Shown here: piece by piece, positions 16,062 to 23,970 of the stretch | Layout: every line of letters begins with the position of its first letter | Numbering within the stretch: position 1 is the stretch's first letter | NCBI RefSeq assembly: GCF_900103455.1 | Contig: NZ_FNHI01000015.1 | Coordinates: 124,001-188,000, forward strand | Reading direction: 5' to 3' | DNA: 64,000 nucleotides | Source of the DNA: Streptomyces wuyuanensis | Lineage (GTDB): Bacteria > Actinomycetota > Actinomycetes > Streptomycetales > Streptomycetaceae | Made by a program: the position numbers and the translations under genes | The notes under the pieces: model-generated | What the model was told of the DNA's origin: nothing | Seen by the model: only the letters and a program-made list of their open reading frames with translations | The model's database searches: none

Positions 16062-17018
16062 ATGGCCGCATTCACCAAGGGCATGCCCTGCTGGGTGGAC
16101 GCCCAGCTGCCCGATCTCGAAGCGGGCAAGCGCTTCTACGGCGAACTGTTCGGCTGGACGTACGGCGAGAAAGCCGCTGATCACGGCCCCTACCCGCACT
16201 ACACCGACGCCCTCAGCGACGGAAAGCCCGTCGCCGCCCTCGCCTCCAAGAGCGACGGCCGCATGCCCACCACCTGGGGCATCTACTTCGCCAGCGACGA
16301 CGCCGCCGCCACCGCCCGGAAGATCAGGGACGCCGGCGGCCAGGTGATCACCACCCCCGCACCCGTCGACGGCCTCGGCACCACCGTCCTCGCCGCCGAC
16401 CCCGCAGGCGCCGTGTTCGGCCTCTGGCAGAAGGGCGAACGCGACGGCTTCGCACTCCACGGCGCACCCGGCTCGTTCTGCTGGACCGAGGTCTACACCC
16501 GGGACAAGGACGCCGTAGACCCCTTCTACCAGGAAGTATTCGGTTTCCAGGGCACCCCGCTGCCCGATGAGACCGTCGACTACCTCATGTGGTCGCCCGC
16601 CGGGACCGAACCGGGGGAGGACACCGCCATCGGCGCCCGCTCCGTCATCACCGACGCGTTCCCCGTGGAGATGCCCGGCCACTTCCTCGTGTACTTCTCC
16701 GTCGCCGACACCGACGCCACCGTCGAACACGCCACCCGGCTCGGCGCCCGCGTCACCGCACCGCCCTTCGACATCCCCTACGGACGTATGGCCGTCCTCA
16801 CCGACGACCAGGGAGCCGCCTTCGCCGTCCTCGCCGAACCCGAGCAAGGACACGCCCCCGGACGCACACCCGGACGCACGCCCGAGAGGCGGCCCGACCG
16901 CGGCACGGCACCGCCCGGGAACCACCAGGCCGAACCGCATCCCGAACAAACGGACGAACCCCCGGCCGTCCCCGGCGCAGAACACCAGAGCGACACCCCC
17001 GGCCGGCCCGCCGGCTGA
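16062..17018 (+). CDS. Two-domain VOC (glyoxalase/dioxygenase-fold) protein
   Basis: A 318-residue protein with two vicinal-oxygen-chelate domains: residues about 5-125 ('GMPCWVDAQLPDLEAGKRFYGELFGWTY') and 135-265 ('GSFCWTEVYTRDKDAVDPFYQEVFGFQG'). Each has the family's 'FYxExFGW/F' helix. Such proteins in streptomycetes include antibiotic-binding, glyoxalase-like and hydroxylase-like members; no substrate can be assigned. The last 50 residues are a disordered Pro/Gly/Thr-rich tail ('APGRTPGRTPERRPDRGT'), unusual for the family. ATG 16062 has GAGGAAGG upstream. It precedes the kinase gene on the same strand by about 100 bp. Confidence 0.85.
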   Translation: MAAFTKGMPCWVDAQLPDLEAGKRFYGELFGWTYGEKAADHGPYPHYTDALSDGKPVAALASKSDGRMPTTWGIYFASDDAAATARKIRDAGGQVITTPAPVDGLGTTVLAADPAGAVFGLWQKGERDGFALHGAPGSFCWTEVYTRDKDAVDPFYQEVFGFQGTPLPDETVDYLMWSPAGTEPGEDTAIGARSVITDAFPVEMPGHFLVYFSVADTDATVEHATRLGARVTAPPFDIPYGRMAVLTDDQGAAFAVLAEPEQGHAPGRTPGRTPERRPDRGTAPPGNHQAEPHPEQTDEPPAVPGAEHQSDTPGRPAG

Positions 17019-17122
17019 ACCCGCCGAACCCGCCCGCCACCCCCGGCAGCCCGGCAAAATAGCCCGAGACACCCCGATACCGCCCCGGGTTCGCAACCGT
17101 GCCCTCCGGCAGGAACAATCAG

Positions 17123-19567
17123 GTGGCGACGGGGCCGTACCTACATGGCCCCTACGGGGAGGTGGCAGGCGAAGTGGAGCAGCTGACGCAGCACGACCCG
17201 AGGCGGATCGGCCCCTTCGAGGTGCTGGGACGGCTCGGAGCCGGCGGCATGGGGCTGGTCTATCTCGCACGGTCGGCGTCCGGCCGGCGCGTGGCGATCA
17301 AAACGGTGCGCACCGAGCTCGCCGAAGACCAACTGTTCCGCGTCCGCTTCACACGCGAGGTGGAAGCGGCCCGAGCGGTCTCCGGCTTCTACACCGCGGC
17401 CGTCGTGGACGCCGACCCGCGCGCCGCCGTCCCCTGGCTCGCCACCGCCTACGTCCCCGCTCCCTCCCTCGAGGAAATAGTGAACGACTGCGGGCCCCTG
17501 CCCGCCCAGGCGGTCCGCTGGCTGGCGGCCGGAATCGCCGAGGCCCTCCAGTCCATCCACGGAGCGGGCCTGGTCCACCGCGACCTCAAGCCGTCCAACG
17601 TCCTCGTCGTCGAGGACGGCCCCCGAGTGATCGACTTCGGCATCGCGTCAGGCGTCTCCAACACCCGCCTCACCATGACCAACGTCGCCGTCGGCACCCC
17701 CGCCTACATGTCGCCCGAACAGGCCCGGGACTCCCGCAGCGTCACCGGTGCCAGCGACGTCTTCTCCCTCGGCTCCACCCTCGTCTTCGCCGCCACCGGA
17801 CACGCACCCTTCCACGGCGCCAACCCCGTCGAGACCGTCTTCATGCTCCTGCGCGAAGGCCCCGACCTCGCCGGGCTCCCCGACGAACTGCGCCCCCTCA
17901 TCGAATCCTGCATGCAGATGGACGCCTCGCTCCGGCCCAGCCCCGAGGACCTCCAGGCACAGCTCGCACCCCACCTCTTCTCCTCCGGCGGCGACGACAG
18001 CGGCACCGCGTCCGCCTGGCTGCCCGGCCGCGCCGTCTCCCTCATCGAGGACCGCCGCGGCGGACGACTCCCCAACACCGGCGGCACCACCGGCCGACCC
18101 CGCCCCCACACACCCCCCGCACCCCCCAGGCCCGACCACGCCCCCGCAGCCGCCCAGCACGCCGGCGGCCCAGACCCCCGCAACACCGGACCCGCCCGCC
18201 CCCAGCACGCCCCGCCCGGCCCCGACCTCGGACCCGTACAGCTGCCCGGCGCCAAGGTGCCCATCGGCCCCGGCCCCCGCGCCGCCGCCGACGCCCGCTC
18301 AGCCGTCGCCGTCGACGCCGGCCCGGCCACCGGCTGGGTCCGCCCGCCCGGAGGCGAGCCCGCCACCAACGCCATGACCGCGGCCCCGCCCGTCCCCGCA
18401 CCCACCACACCGCCGGACACCGGCCCCGCACGCTGGCGCCCCTGGCGCTTCCGCATGTCCAACGACGTCTGGGGCACCCCCGTCGTCGACGGCAACCTCC
18501 TCTACGTCACCTCCTTCGAAGTCCACGCCCTCGACGTCGCCAGCGGCCGCCGCCAGTTCAAGACCCGCGACGTCGCCTGGGCCATGGCCGTCGCCGGCGG
18601 ACGCATCCACGCCTCCGACGGACCCACCCTCTACGCCCTCGACGCCAACGACGGCGGCGAACGGTGGCGCACCCAGACCGACGCCTGGGTCTACTCCCTC
18701 CAAGCCGCCCGCGGCACCGTCGTCACCGCCACCCGCGGCGGCGGCGTACAAGGCTGGGAAGCCTCCAACGGCGAAAGACTCTGGGAGATCACCGGCGCCC
18801 AGACCGACTTCGAAACCCCCGAAGCCGGACCCGCACTGTGCGACGACACCGTCTACGTGTGGCGCAACGCCCGCCTCCAGGCCCTCGACGCCCGCACCGG
18901 CAGCGAACGCTGGTCCTACCCCGTCGGCGACGCCGCCTCCTGCGGCGGCGTACCCGTACGCGCCACCCAGGCCCCCGACGGCTGCACCTACCTCGCCGCC
19001 GGCACCCGCGTCCTGTGCGTCGACACCATCACCGGCCACGTGCGCTGGCACTTCGAAGCCCCCGCCGCGTTCCTCTCCCCGCCCGCCTTCGCCCCCGGCC
19101 CCGCCGTCACCGGCGGCGGGCTCTACCTCGCCGACTACCTCGGCACCGTCTACGCCCTCGACGCCACCACCGGAAAGGACCGCTGGCGCATCGCCACCGA
19201 GTCCCGCCAGTCCGCCGAACCCGTCCTCGTCGCCGACGGCAGCGTCCACGTCGGAAGCGGCAACGCGCTCTACACCCTCGACGCCGTCACCGGCACCCCC
19301 AAATGGCGGTTCGCCGCCGGCGGCGAGGTCACCGGCAGCCCCGTCGTCGCCGACGGCCGGATCCACTTCGGCTCCGCCGACCACGTGCTCTACACCCTCG
19401 ACGCCGCCGGCGGACAACTCCGCTGGAAACTCGCCACCGGCGGCGAGATCACCGGCTCACCCGTCGCCCGCAACGGCGTCGTCTACGCCTGCTCCAAGGA
19501 CCGCTGCGTCTACGCCCTCGACGCCGCCAAGGGAACCGCCACCGGCCGGAGCGCCGCACCCCGGTAG
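17123..19567 (+). CDS. PknD-like Ser/Thr kinase with PQQ beta-propeller
   Basis: An 814-residue kinase. Residues about 30-295 form a Hanks-type domain: GAGGMG loop (39-44), Lys60, HRDLKPSN (152-159), DFG (171-173) and SPEQ in the activation segment. A 130-residue Pro/Ala-rich linker follows. From about 445 on there are seven or so PQQ-like blades ('YTLDAVTGTPKWRFAAGG', 'YALDATTGKDRWRIATES'), a propeller that may sense ligands or dock partners. No transmembrane segment is seen, so both halves seem to be on one side of the membrane. GTG 17123 has AGGAA 8 bp upstream; GTG 17162 is an alternative giving a shorter N-terminus. Substrates are unknown. Confidence 0.9.
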   Translation: MATGPYLHGPYGEVAGEVEQLTQHDPRRIGPFEVLGRLGAGGMGLVYLARSASGRRVAIKTVRTELAEDQLFRVRFTREVEAARAVSGFYTAAVVDADPRAAVPWLATAYVPAPSLEEIVNDCGPLPAQAVRWLAAGIAEALQSIHGAGLVHRDLKPSNVLVVEDGPRVIDFGIASGVSNTRLTMTNVAVGTPAYMSPEQARDSRSVTGASDVFSLGSTLVFAATGHAPFHGANPVETVFMLLREGPDLAGLPDELRPLIESCMQMDASLRPSPEDLQAQLAPHLFSSGGDDSGTASAWLPGRAVSLIEDRRGGRLPNTGGTTGRPRPHTPPAPPRPDHAPAAAQHAGGPDPRNTGPARPQHAPPGPDLGPVQLPGAKVPIGPGPRAAADARSAVAVDAGPATGWVRPPGGEPATNAMTAAPPVPAPTTPPDTGPARWRPWRFRMSNDVWGTPVVDGNLLYVTSFEVHALDVASGRRQFKTRDVAWAMAVAGGRIHASDGPTLYALDANDGGERWRTQTDAWVYSLQAARGTVVTATRGGGVQGWEASNGERLWEITGAQTDFETPEAGPALCDDTVYVWRNARLQALDARTGSERWSYPVGDAASCGGVPVRATQAPDGCTYLAAGTRVLCVDTITGHVRWHFEAPAAFLSPPAFAPGPAVTGGGLYLADYLGTVYALDATTGKDRWRIATESRQSAEPVLVADGSVHVGSGNALYTLDAVTGTPKWRFAAGGEVTGSPVVADGRIHFGSADHVLYTLDAAGGQLRWKLATGGEITGSPVARNGVVYACSKDRCVYALDAAKGTATGRSAAPR

Positions 19568-19583
19568 ACGCCCGCAAACGAAC

Positions 19584-19613
19584 CCGGCCGGGAGCCCATA
19601 CCCTCCCGGCCGG
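19584..19613. terminator. Bidirectional terminator hairpin
   Basis: CCGGCCGGGAG and its complement form a perfect 11-bp stem with an 8-nt loop between the convergent kinase and membrane-protein genes. Confidence 0.8.
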
Positions 19614-19627
19614 AACGGACACCGCGA

Positions 19628-20323
19628 CTACGGCCCGCGCCCCTCGTCACGGAACGGATCCTGCGCCGGCCCCGCACCGTACGGGTCCGGCCGCGGCTGA
19701 CGCGGCCCCGACCCGTACGGCGGAGGAGGCGGATACGCCGGCAGCCGCTGAGTGTCGTTCGGCCCCGGCGCCCACGGGTACGGACCGGTCTCCTCCGGCG
19801 GATACCAGGCAGGACGCTCCGGCGGATACCCGGCCGGGTCCTCCGGCGGATACCCGGCCGGACCCACCGGCCCACCGTCGTAGTCCGGCTCCTCGAACCC
19901 CACGACCCTCGGCGCACGCCCCCGCATCACCACCGCGGCCAGCAGCAGCAGGAAACCGCCGCCCAACGCCGCCGCGACCCCCTCGCCCAACCCCGGCAGC
20001 CCACCCCCCACCGACAGATAGCCCGCCGCCTGCCCCTGGCGCACCATCCACAGGACCGTGAAACCGAGAACCACCAGCCCCGCCAGCGCCACCAGCAACC
20101 GCGAGCGCAGCGCCACCCCGAGCAGCGTCACCAGCGCGGCGAACGCGTACGGCAGCACGATCGACGACATGATCTCCGTCTGCGCGTCCGTGATACCGCC
20201 GAACAGATCCTGAATGCGGTAGTCGATGCCCTGACGGCCGTCGTACCAGGCACGGAAGGGGCTGTACACGGCGGCCCCCGCTCCGGCGAGAGCCAGGACC
20301 GACCCGACGACGTTGCGGACCAT
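19628..20323 (-). CDS. Four-TM membrane protein with proline-rich repeat tail
   Basis: A 231-residue membrane protein of unknown function. Hydrophobic segments are at about 3-20, 52-73, 77-93 and 112-131. The C-terminal 90 residues are a cytoplasmic-type Pro/Tyr/Gly tail with near-repeats 'AGYPPEDP', 'AGYPPERP', 'AWYPPEET'. Such tails are common in actinobacterial membrane proteins and may bind partners. It converges on the kinase gene and diverges from the ATP-grasp gene. A kinase-substrate relationship is possible but only suggested by position. Confidence 0.75.
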   Translation of the reverse strand: MVRNVVGSVLALAGAGAAVYSPFRAWYDGRQGIDYRIQDLFGGITDAQTEIMSSIVLPYAFAALVTLLGVALRSRLLVALAGLVVLGFTVLWMVRQGQAAGYLSVGGGLPGLGEGVAAALGGGFLLLLAAVVMRGRAPRVVGFEEPDYDGGPVGPAGYPPEDPAGYPPERPAWYPPEETGPYPWAPGPNDTQRLPAYPPPPPYGSGPRQPRPDPYGAGPAQDPFRDEGRGP

Positions 20324-20611
20324 GGCCAGCCTCCTCTCCGCAGCACGACGCTACGCCCGTGGTACCCCGATCGCGACCCTTGAACCTGCCCGGACCTGCC
20401 CCGGACCGGCCACGCCCCGGACAGGGACCGGCCGGAGACGGGCCGAACAGGGGCCACGCGACCCACTCGCGCACCCCCGCCCTCCCATACGTCCGACCGG
20501 GGGCCCCGGACTCACCGCCCGCCACCACACCCGCCCGCCAGGGCACCCGCCCCCACCCGCCGCACCGCCCCCGGTCGCTACATTGGTGGCCGCCCCACCG
20601 AGGAGAAGCCC

Positions 20612-21475
20612 GTGCCCGCCCGCCCCAGCGTCCTGTACGTCACCGACCTCGCCTACCCGGCCCGCGGACGGCGCTACTGCGACGAGGACATCCTCCTGAC
20701 CTCCCGGCTCCGCGCCGACTTCGACCTCGCCCTGTGCCACCCCCTCGACGCCGCCGCCCTCATGGACGGCTTCGACGCCGTCGTCGTCCGCAACAGCGGC
20801 CCCGTGCTCCACTACCGCGAGGCCCACGACGCCTTCCGCGCCCGGGCCACCGCACACGGCACCCGCGTCTACAACCCGCTCACCGGACGCGGCGACATGG
20901 CCGGCAAGCAGTACCTGCTCGACCTCACCCGGGACGGACACCCCGTCATCCCCACCGTCGACCCGACCGAAGACCTCCACCGGCTGCCCGAAACCGACCA
21001 CTACGCGGTCAAGCCCCGCGACGGAGCGGACTCCATAGGACTCCGGTTCCTCACCCGCAGCGAACTCGCCGCGCTCACCCGGCCCATCGATGCCACCGGC
21101 CCCCACCACGGCGACGTCCTCGTCCAGCCGCGCATCGACTTCCGCTACGAAGTGTCGTTCTACTACGTCGACGACACCTTCCAGTACGCCCTCCACGCCC
21201 CCGACCCCGAACGCCGCTGGGTCCTCGAACCCTACGAGCCCACCGACGCCGACCTCGCCTTCGCCCGGCGCTTCATCGACTGGAACACCCTCGACCACGG
21301 AATCCAGCGCGTCGACGCCTGCCGCACCCGCGAAGGCGACCTCCTCCTCGTCGAACTGGAGGACCTCAACCCCTACCTCTCCCTCGACCTCCTCGACGAA
21401 CCGACCCGCGACGCCTTCGTCGCCGCCATGACCGCCTCACTCCACCGCTTCCTGGACACGACGCCCCCGGCGTAG
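20612..21475 (+). CDS. ATP-grasp family ligase-like protein
   Basis: A 287-residue protein with the layout of small ATP-grasp enzymes, which join a carboxylate to an amine or thiol via an acyl phosphate. Seen: an N-terminal Rossmann-like half ('VLYVTDLAYPARGRRYCDEDILLTSRL'), 'KQYLLDLTRDGHPVIPTV', the ATP-binding 'HYAVKPRDGADSIGLRFL', 'VLVQPRIDFRYEVSFYYVD' and the metal-binding 'LLLVELEDLNPYLSLDLL'. The substrate is unknown. The GTG start has GAGGAG well placed. The gene is alone, diverging from the membrane protein; no peptide or carrier-protein gene is adjacent. Confidence 0.8.
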   Translation: MPARPSVLYVTDLAYPARGRRYCDEDILLTSRLRADFDLALCHPLDAAALMDGFDAVVVRNSGPVLHYREAHDAFRARATAHGTRVYNPLTGRGDMAGKQYLLDLTRDGHPVIPTVDPTEDLHRLPETDHYAVKPRDGADSIGLRFLTRSELAALTRPIDATGPHHGDVLVQPRIDFRYEVSFYYVDDTFQYALHAPDPERRWVLEPYEPTDADLAFARRFIDWNTLDHGIQRVDACRTREGDLLLVELEDLNPYLSLDLLDEPTRDAFVAAMTASLHRFLDTTPPA

Positions 21476-21515
21476 GCGTCCCGCCCACGGAGGAGGTGTG
21501 CGCGCCCGGCGGCCC

Positions 21516-22295
21516 TCAGCGCAGCCGGAACCCCGCCCGGCGTGCGGCGAACAGCTCCGCCTGCCGCTCCGGCGGCAGATTCCCCAGCGTCACCAGCTGC
21601 GGCGCGTGCGCCAGCGCCTGCGCGCGGACCGCATCCTTCGCCGACCACACCGCCCGGACCGTCCCCTGCACCGCGCCCGTCGGGTACGAGGCGATCACCT
21701 CGGCGCAGCGCACCGCCGCCGGTACCTCCTCGCCGGGCGGGGTCAGCTCGCTGACCAGCCCGGTCTCGTACGCCCGCCGGGCCGACAGCCGCTCGGCCGT
21801 GCCCATCAGCGCCGTCCTGGCCACCTCCCCGAACGGCATCCGCATCGCCATGTACACCGACTCGTACGCGCTGACCATGCCGTACGACGTGTGCGGATCG
21901 AAGAACACGGCGTCCTCGGCCGCGATCAGGAACTCCGCCTCACCGAGCAGATAGAACGCGCCGCCGCACGCCAGCCCGCGCACCGCCGCGATCACCGGTT
22001 TCCACAGGTCGTTCGCCTTCGGCCCGATCCGCACCAGCGGATCGTCCACCGAGTACGGCGACGAGGGCTGGGGAACGACCGCCGACCGGTCGATGCCGGT
22101 GCAGAACGCCTTGCCGCCGGCGCCGGTGACCACCACCGCGCGGACGGTGTCGTCGAAGCGGAACTCCCGCCAGACGGCGGTCAGTTCCTCCGCCATGGCC
22201 AGGTCGACGGCATTGTGCCGGCCCGGCCGGTCGAGGGTGACGACGGCGACCCCGGAATCCTTGTCCCGCTCCACGCGCACCCCGGAATACGCCAT
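21516..22295 (-). CDS. Enoyl-CoA hydratase/isomerase (crotonase family)
   Basis: A 259-residue crotonase-fold enzyme, expected to hydrate or isomerise an enoyl-CoA. Seen: 'VAVVTLDRPGRHNAVDLAM' (CoA-binding A-x-x-x-D region), 'GAGGKAFCTGIDRSAV', oxyanion hole 'VRGLACGGAFYLLGEAEFLIA' and 'FFDPHTSYGMVSAYESV'. The usual catalytic Glu pair is not obvious, so an isomerase or other crotonase reaction is possible. ATG 22295 overlaps the DUF35 stop (ATGA) and has GGAG upstream; GTG 22298 is an alternative. It is the last gene of the Ltp2-like/DUF35/crotonase operon driven from operator 5. Confidence 0.85.
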   Translation of the reverse strand: MAYSGVRVERDKDSGVAVVTLDRPGRHNAVDLAMAEELTAVWREFRFDDTVRAVVVTGAGGKAFCTGIDRSAVVPQPSSPYSVDDPLVRIGPKANDLWKPVIAAVRGLACGGAFYLLGEAEFLIAAEDAVFFDPHTSYGMVSAYESVYMAMRMPFGEVARTALMGTAERLSARRAYETGLVSELTPPGEEVPAAVRCAEVIASYPTGAVQGTVRAVWSAKDAVRAQALAHAPQLVTLGNLPPERQAELFAARRAGFRLR

Positions 22296-22741
22296 CACCG
22301 CTCCAGCAGCCAGCGGGGCACGGCCACCCCGCCGCCGGCCTCAGTGAACGCCACCCGCACCGGCGCCCCGACGCGCAGCCGCGCAGGGTCGACGGAGTTC
22401 AGCGGGGCGTCCGGTGCGGCCACGACGTTCCCGACCAGCCGGATGTGCGGGGCGTCCGCCAGCTCGACGACGACCGCGTTGTAGGGGGCCTGCTCGGCAT
22501 AGCCGGGAAGCAGCGGGGGGTGGGGCAGGACGTACGACCAGATCCGGCCGCGACCGCTCATGCGGCGCCAGGTGCTGTCGAACGACTGGCAGTGGGGGCA
22601 GCAGGGGCGGGGCGGGAAACGCAGCTCGTCGCAGGAGGCGCAGGCCTGGACGCGAAGCTGCCCTTGGGCGGCGTAGGACCAGAAGGGCGCGCCGTCTTCG
22701 TCGATGACGGGTGTCAGATACCCGGTGTCAGAATCTGTCAT
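22295..22741 (-). CDS. DUF35 zinc-ribbon/OB-fold acyl-CoA-binding protein
   Basis: A 148-residue DUF35 protein. The zinc ribbon is CASC...CCPHC (residues 34-51), followed by an OB-fold ('GRGRIWSYVLPHPPLLPGYAEQAPYNAVVVELADAPHIRLVGNVV'). The order Ltp-like thiolase then DUF35, 8 bp apart, is that of the retro-aldolase pairs that cleave beta-hydroxy side chains of steroid CoA esters. The DUF35 part holds the CoA moiety in such complexes. ATG 22741 has GAGGAG upstream. Its stop overlaps the crotonase ATG, so the three genes are translationally coupled. Confidence 0.9.
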   Translation of the reverse strand: MTDSDTGYLTPVIDEDGAPFWSYAAQGQLRVQACASCDELRFPPRPCCPHCQSFDSTWRRMSGRGRIWSYVLPHPPLLPGYAEQAPYNAVVVELADAPHIRLVGNVVAAPDAPLNSVDPARLRVGAPVRVAFTEAGGGVAVPRWLLER

Positions 22742-22749
22742 CTGCCAGT

Positions 22750-23898
22750 TCAACTCCTCAGAAGCAACGCCGAAGTAGGGACGCCTTCGCCCGCCGTCAC
22801 CAGGCACGTCGACGCGTCCGGCACCTGCGCCGTGGAGACGCCGCGCAACTGCTTCACGCCCTCGTTGATCAGGTTGAATCCGTGGACGTACGCCTCGCTG
22901 AGCCCGCCGCCCCCGGTGTTGAGCGGCAGCCTGCCGCCGATCTCCAGGGCGCCTCCCTCGGTGAACGGCCCGCCTTCCCCGCGCCCGCAGAAGCCGTAGC
23001 CCTCCAGGGACAGCGGGACGAGCGGGGTGAAGGCGTCGTAGATCTGGGCGACGTCGACGTCCTGCGGTCCGAGGTCGGCGTTCTTCCACAGCTGCCTGGC
23101 CGCGGCCCAGGCGGGGCCGGTGAGCGGGTCGTCGTTCCAGTAGTTGACCATGCCGTGGTGCTGGGCGGGCAGGCTCTGGGCGACGGAGTGGACGTACACG
23201 GGCCGCCGGCGGCAGTCTCGGGCGCGTTCGGCGCCGACGACGACGCAGGCCAGTGCCCCGTCGGTCTCGAGGCAGTTGTCGAAGAGGCACAGGGGTTCGC
23301 TGATCCAGCGTGAGGTCATGTACATCTCGCGGGTCAGCGGCCGTTCGTACATGATCGCCGCCGGGTTCTGGTTGGCGCGGTTGCGGCAGGCGAGGGCGAC
23401 GTTGAAGAGGTGGTCGCGGGTTGCGCCGTACTCGTGCATGTAGCGCCGGGTGAGCATGCCGATCTCGTCGGCGGGCCGCAGCAGGCCGAAGGGCCTGGTC
23501 CACTGCCCGGGGGTGGGGAGCTGGGCGGTGGTGTTCTTCCAGGGCCGGGGTCCGGAGCCGCGTTTGCGGGAGCGCCAGGCGACGCCGACGTTCGCCTGCC
23601 CGGTGGCGATGGCCGCGGCGAGGTGGGCGACGGTCGCGCAGGAACCGCCGCCCCCGTAGCCGGCCTTGCTGAAGAAGGTGACGTCCCCGGCGCCGATGGC
23701 CTTGGCGATCTCGACCTCGTCCGTCTCCTCCATCGTGTAGGAGGCGAAGGCGTCGACCTCGGCGGGGCTCACGCCCGCGTCGTCGAGTGCGGCGAGGATG
23801 GCCCGGCAGGCGAGGGTCTTCTCGGATTCGTGGAGGTGTTTCGCGAAGGCGGTCTGCCCGATTCCGGCTATCGCGGTCGCGTCCTTGAGGGTCGCCAT
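22750..23898 (-). CDS. Ltp2-like thiolase-fold aldolase subunit
   Basis: A 382-residue thiolase-like lipid-transfer protein. The nucleophilic-Cys region reads 'YGGGGSCATVAHLAAAIATGQANVGVA', where the lone Cys is followed by Ala as in part of the family. The C-terminal motif 'TGGGGLSEAYVHGFNLINEGVKQLRG' has Tyr beside a non-canonical HG, the pattern of Ltp2-type aldolases rather than thiolytic thiolases. With the adjacent DUF35 protein it probably forms a retro-aldolase releasing a short acyl-CoA or aldehyde fragment. It is the first gene of a three-gene operon and diverges from the FadD3-like ligase with operator 5 between. Confidence 0.85.
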   Translation of the reverse strand: MATLKDATAIAGIGQTAFAKHLHESEKTLACRAILAALDDAGVSPAEVDAFASYTMEETDEVEIAKAIGAGDVTFFSKAGYGGGGSCATVAHLAAAIATGQANVGVAWRSRKRGSGPRPWKNTTAQLPTPGQWTRPFGLLRPADEIGMLTRRYMHEYGATRDHLFNVALACRNRANQNPAAIMYERPLTREMYMTSRWISEPLCLFDNCLETDGALACVVVGAERARDCRRRPVYVHSVAQSLPAQHHGMVNYWNDDPLTGPAWAAARQLWKNADLGPQDVDVAQIYDAFTPLVPLSLEGYGFCGRGEGGPFTEGGALEIGGRLPLNTGGGGLSEAYVHGFNLINEGVKQLRGVSTAQVPDASTCLVTAGEGVPTSALLLRS

Positions 23899-23919
23899 GC
23901 GGGCGAGCGTACAGCTAAT

Positions 23920-23934
23920 CTGACGGGTAGTCAG
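23920..23934. promoter_or_regulatory. TetR-type operator, copy 5 (bidirectional)
   Basis: CTGACGGGTAGTCAG, one mismatch in the right arm. It lies 21 bp from the Ltp2-like start (minus) and 36 bp from the ligase start (plus), so one bound repressor could silence both. Confidence 0.75.
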
Positions 23935-23970
23935 CTATCGAGACGCAGTCGACGACGGGAGGTTCGGGCC

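Noticed and set aside
22704..22717. ATGACGGGTGTCAG, similar to the TetR palindrome
   Set aside because: The centre is one base shorter and it lies inside the DUF35 coding region, so it does not fit the nine aligned sites.
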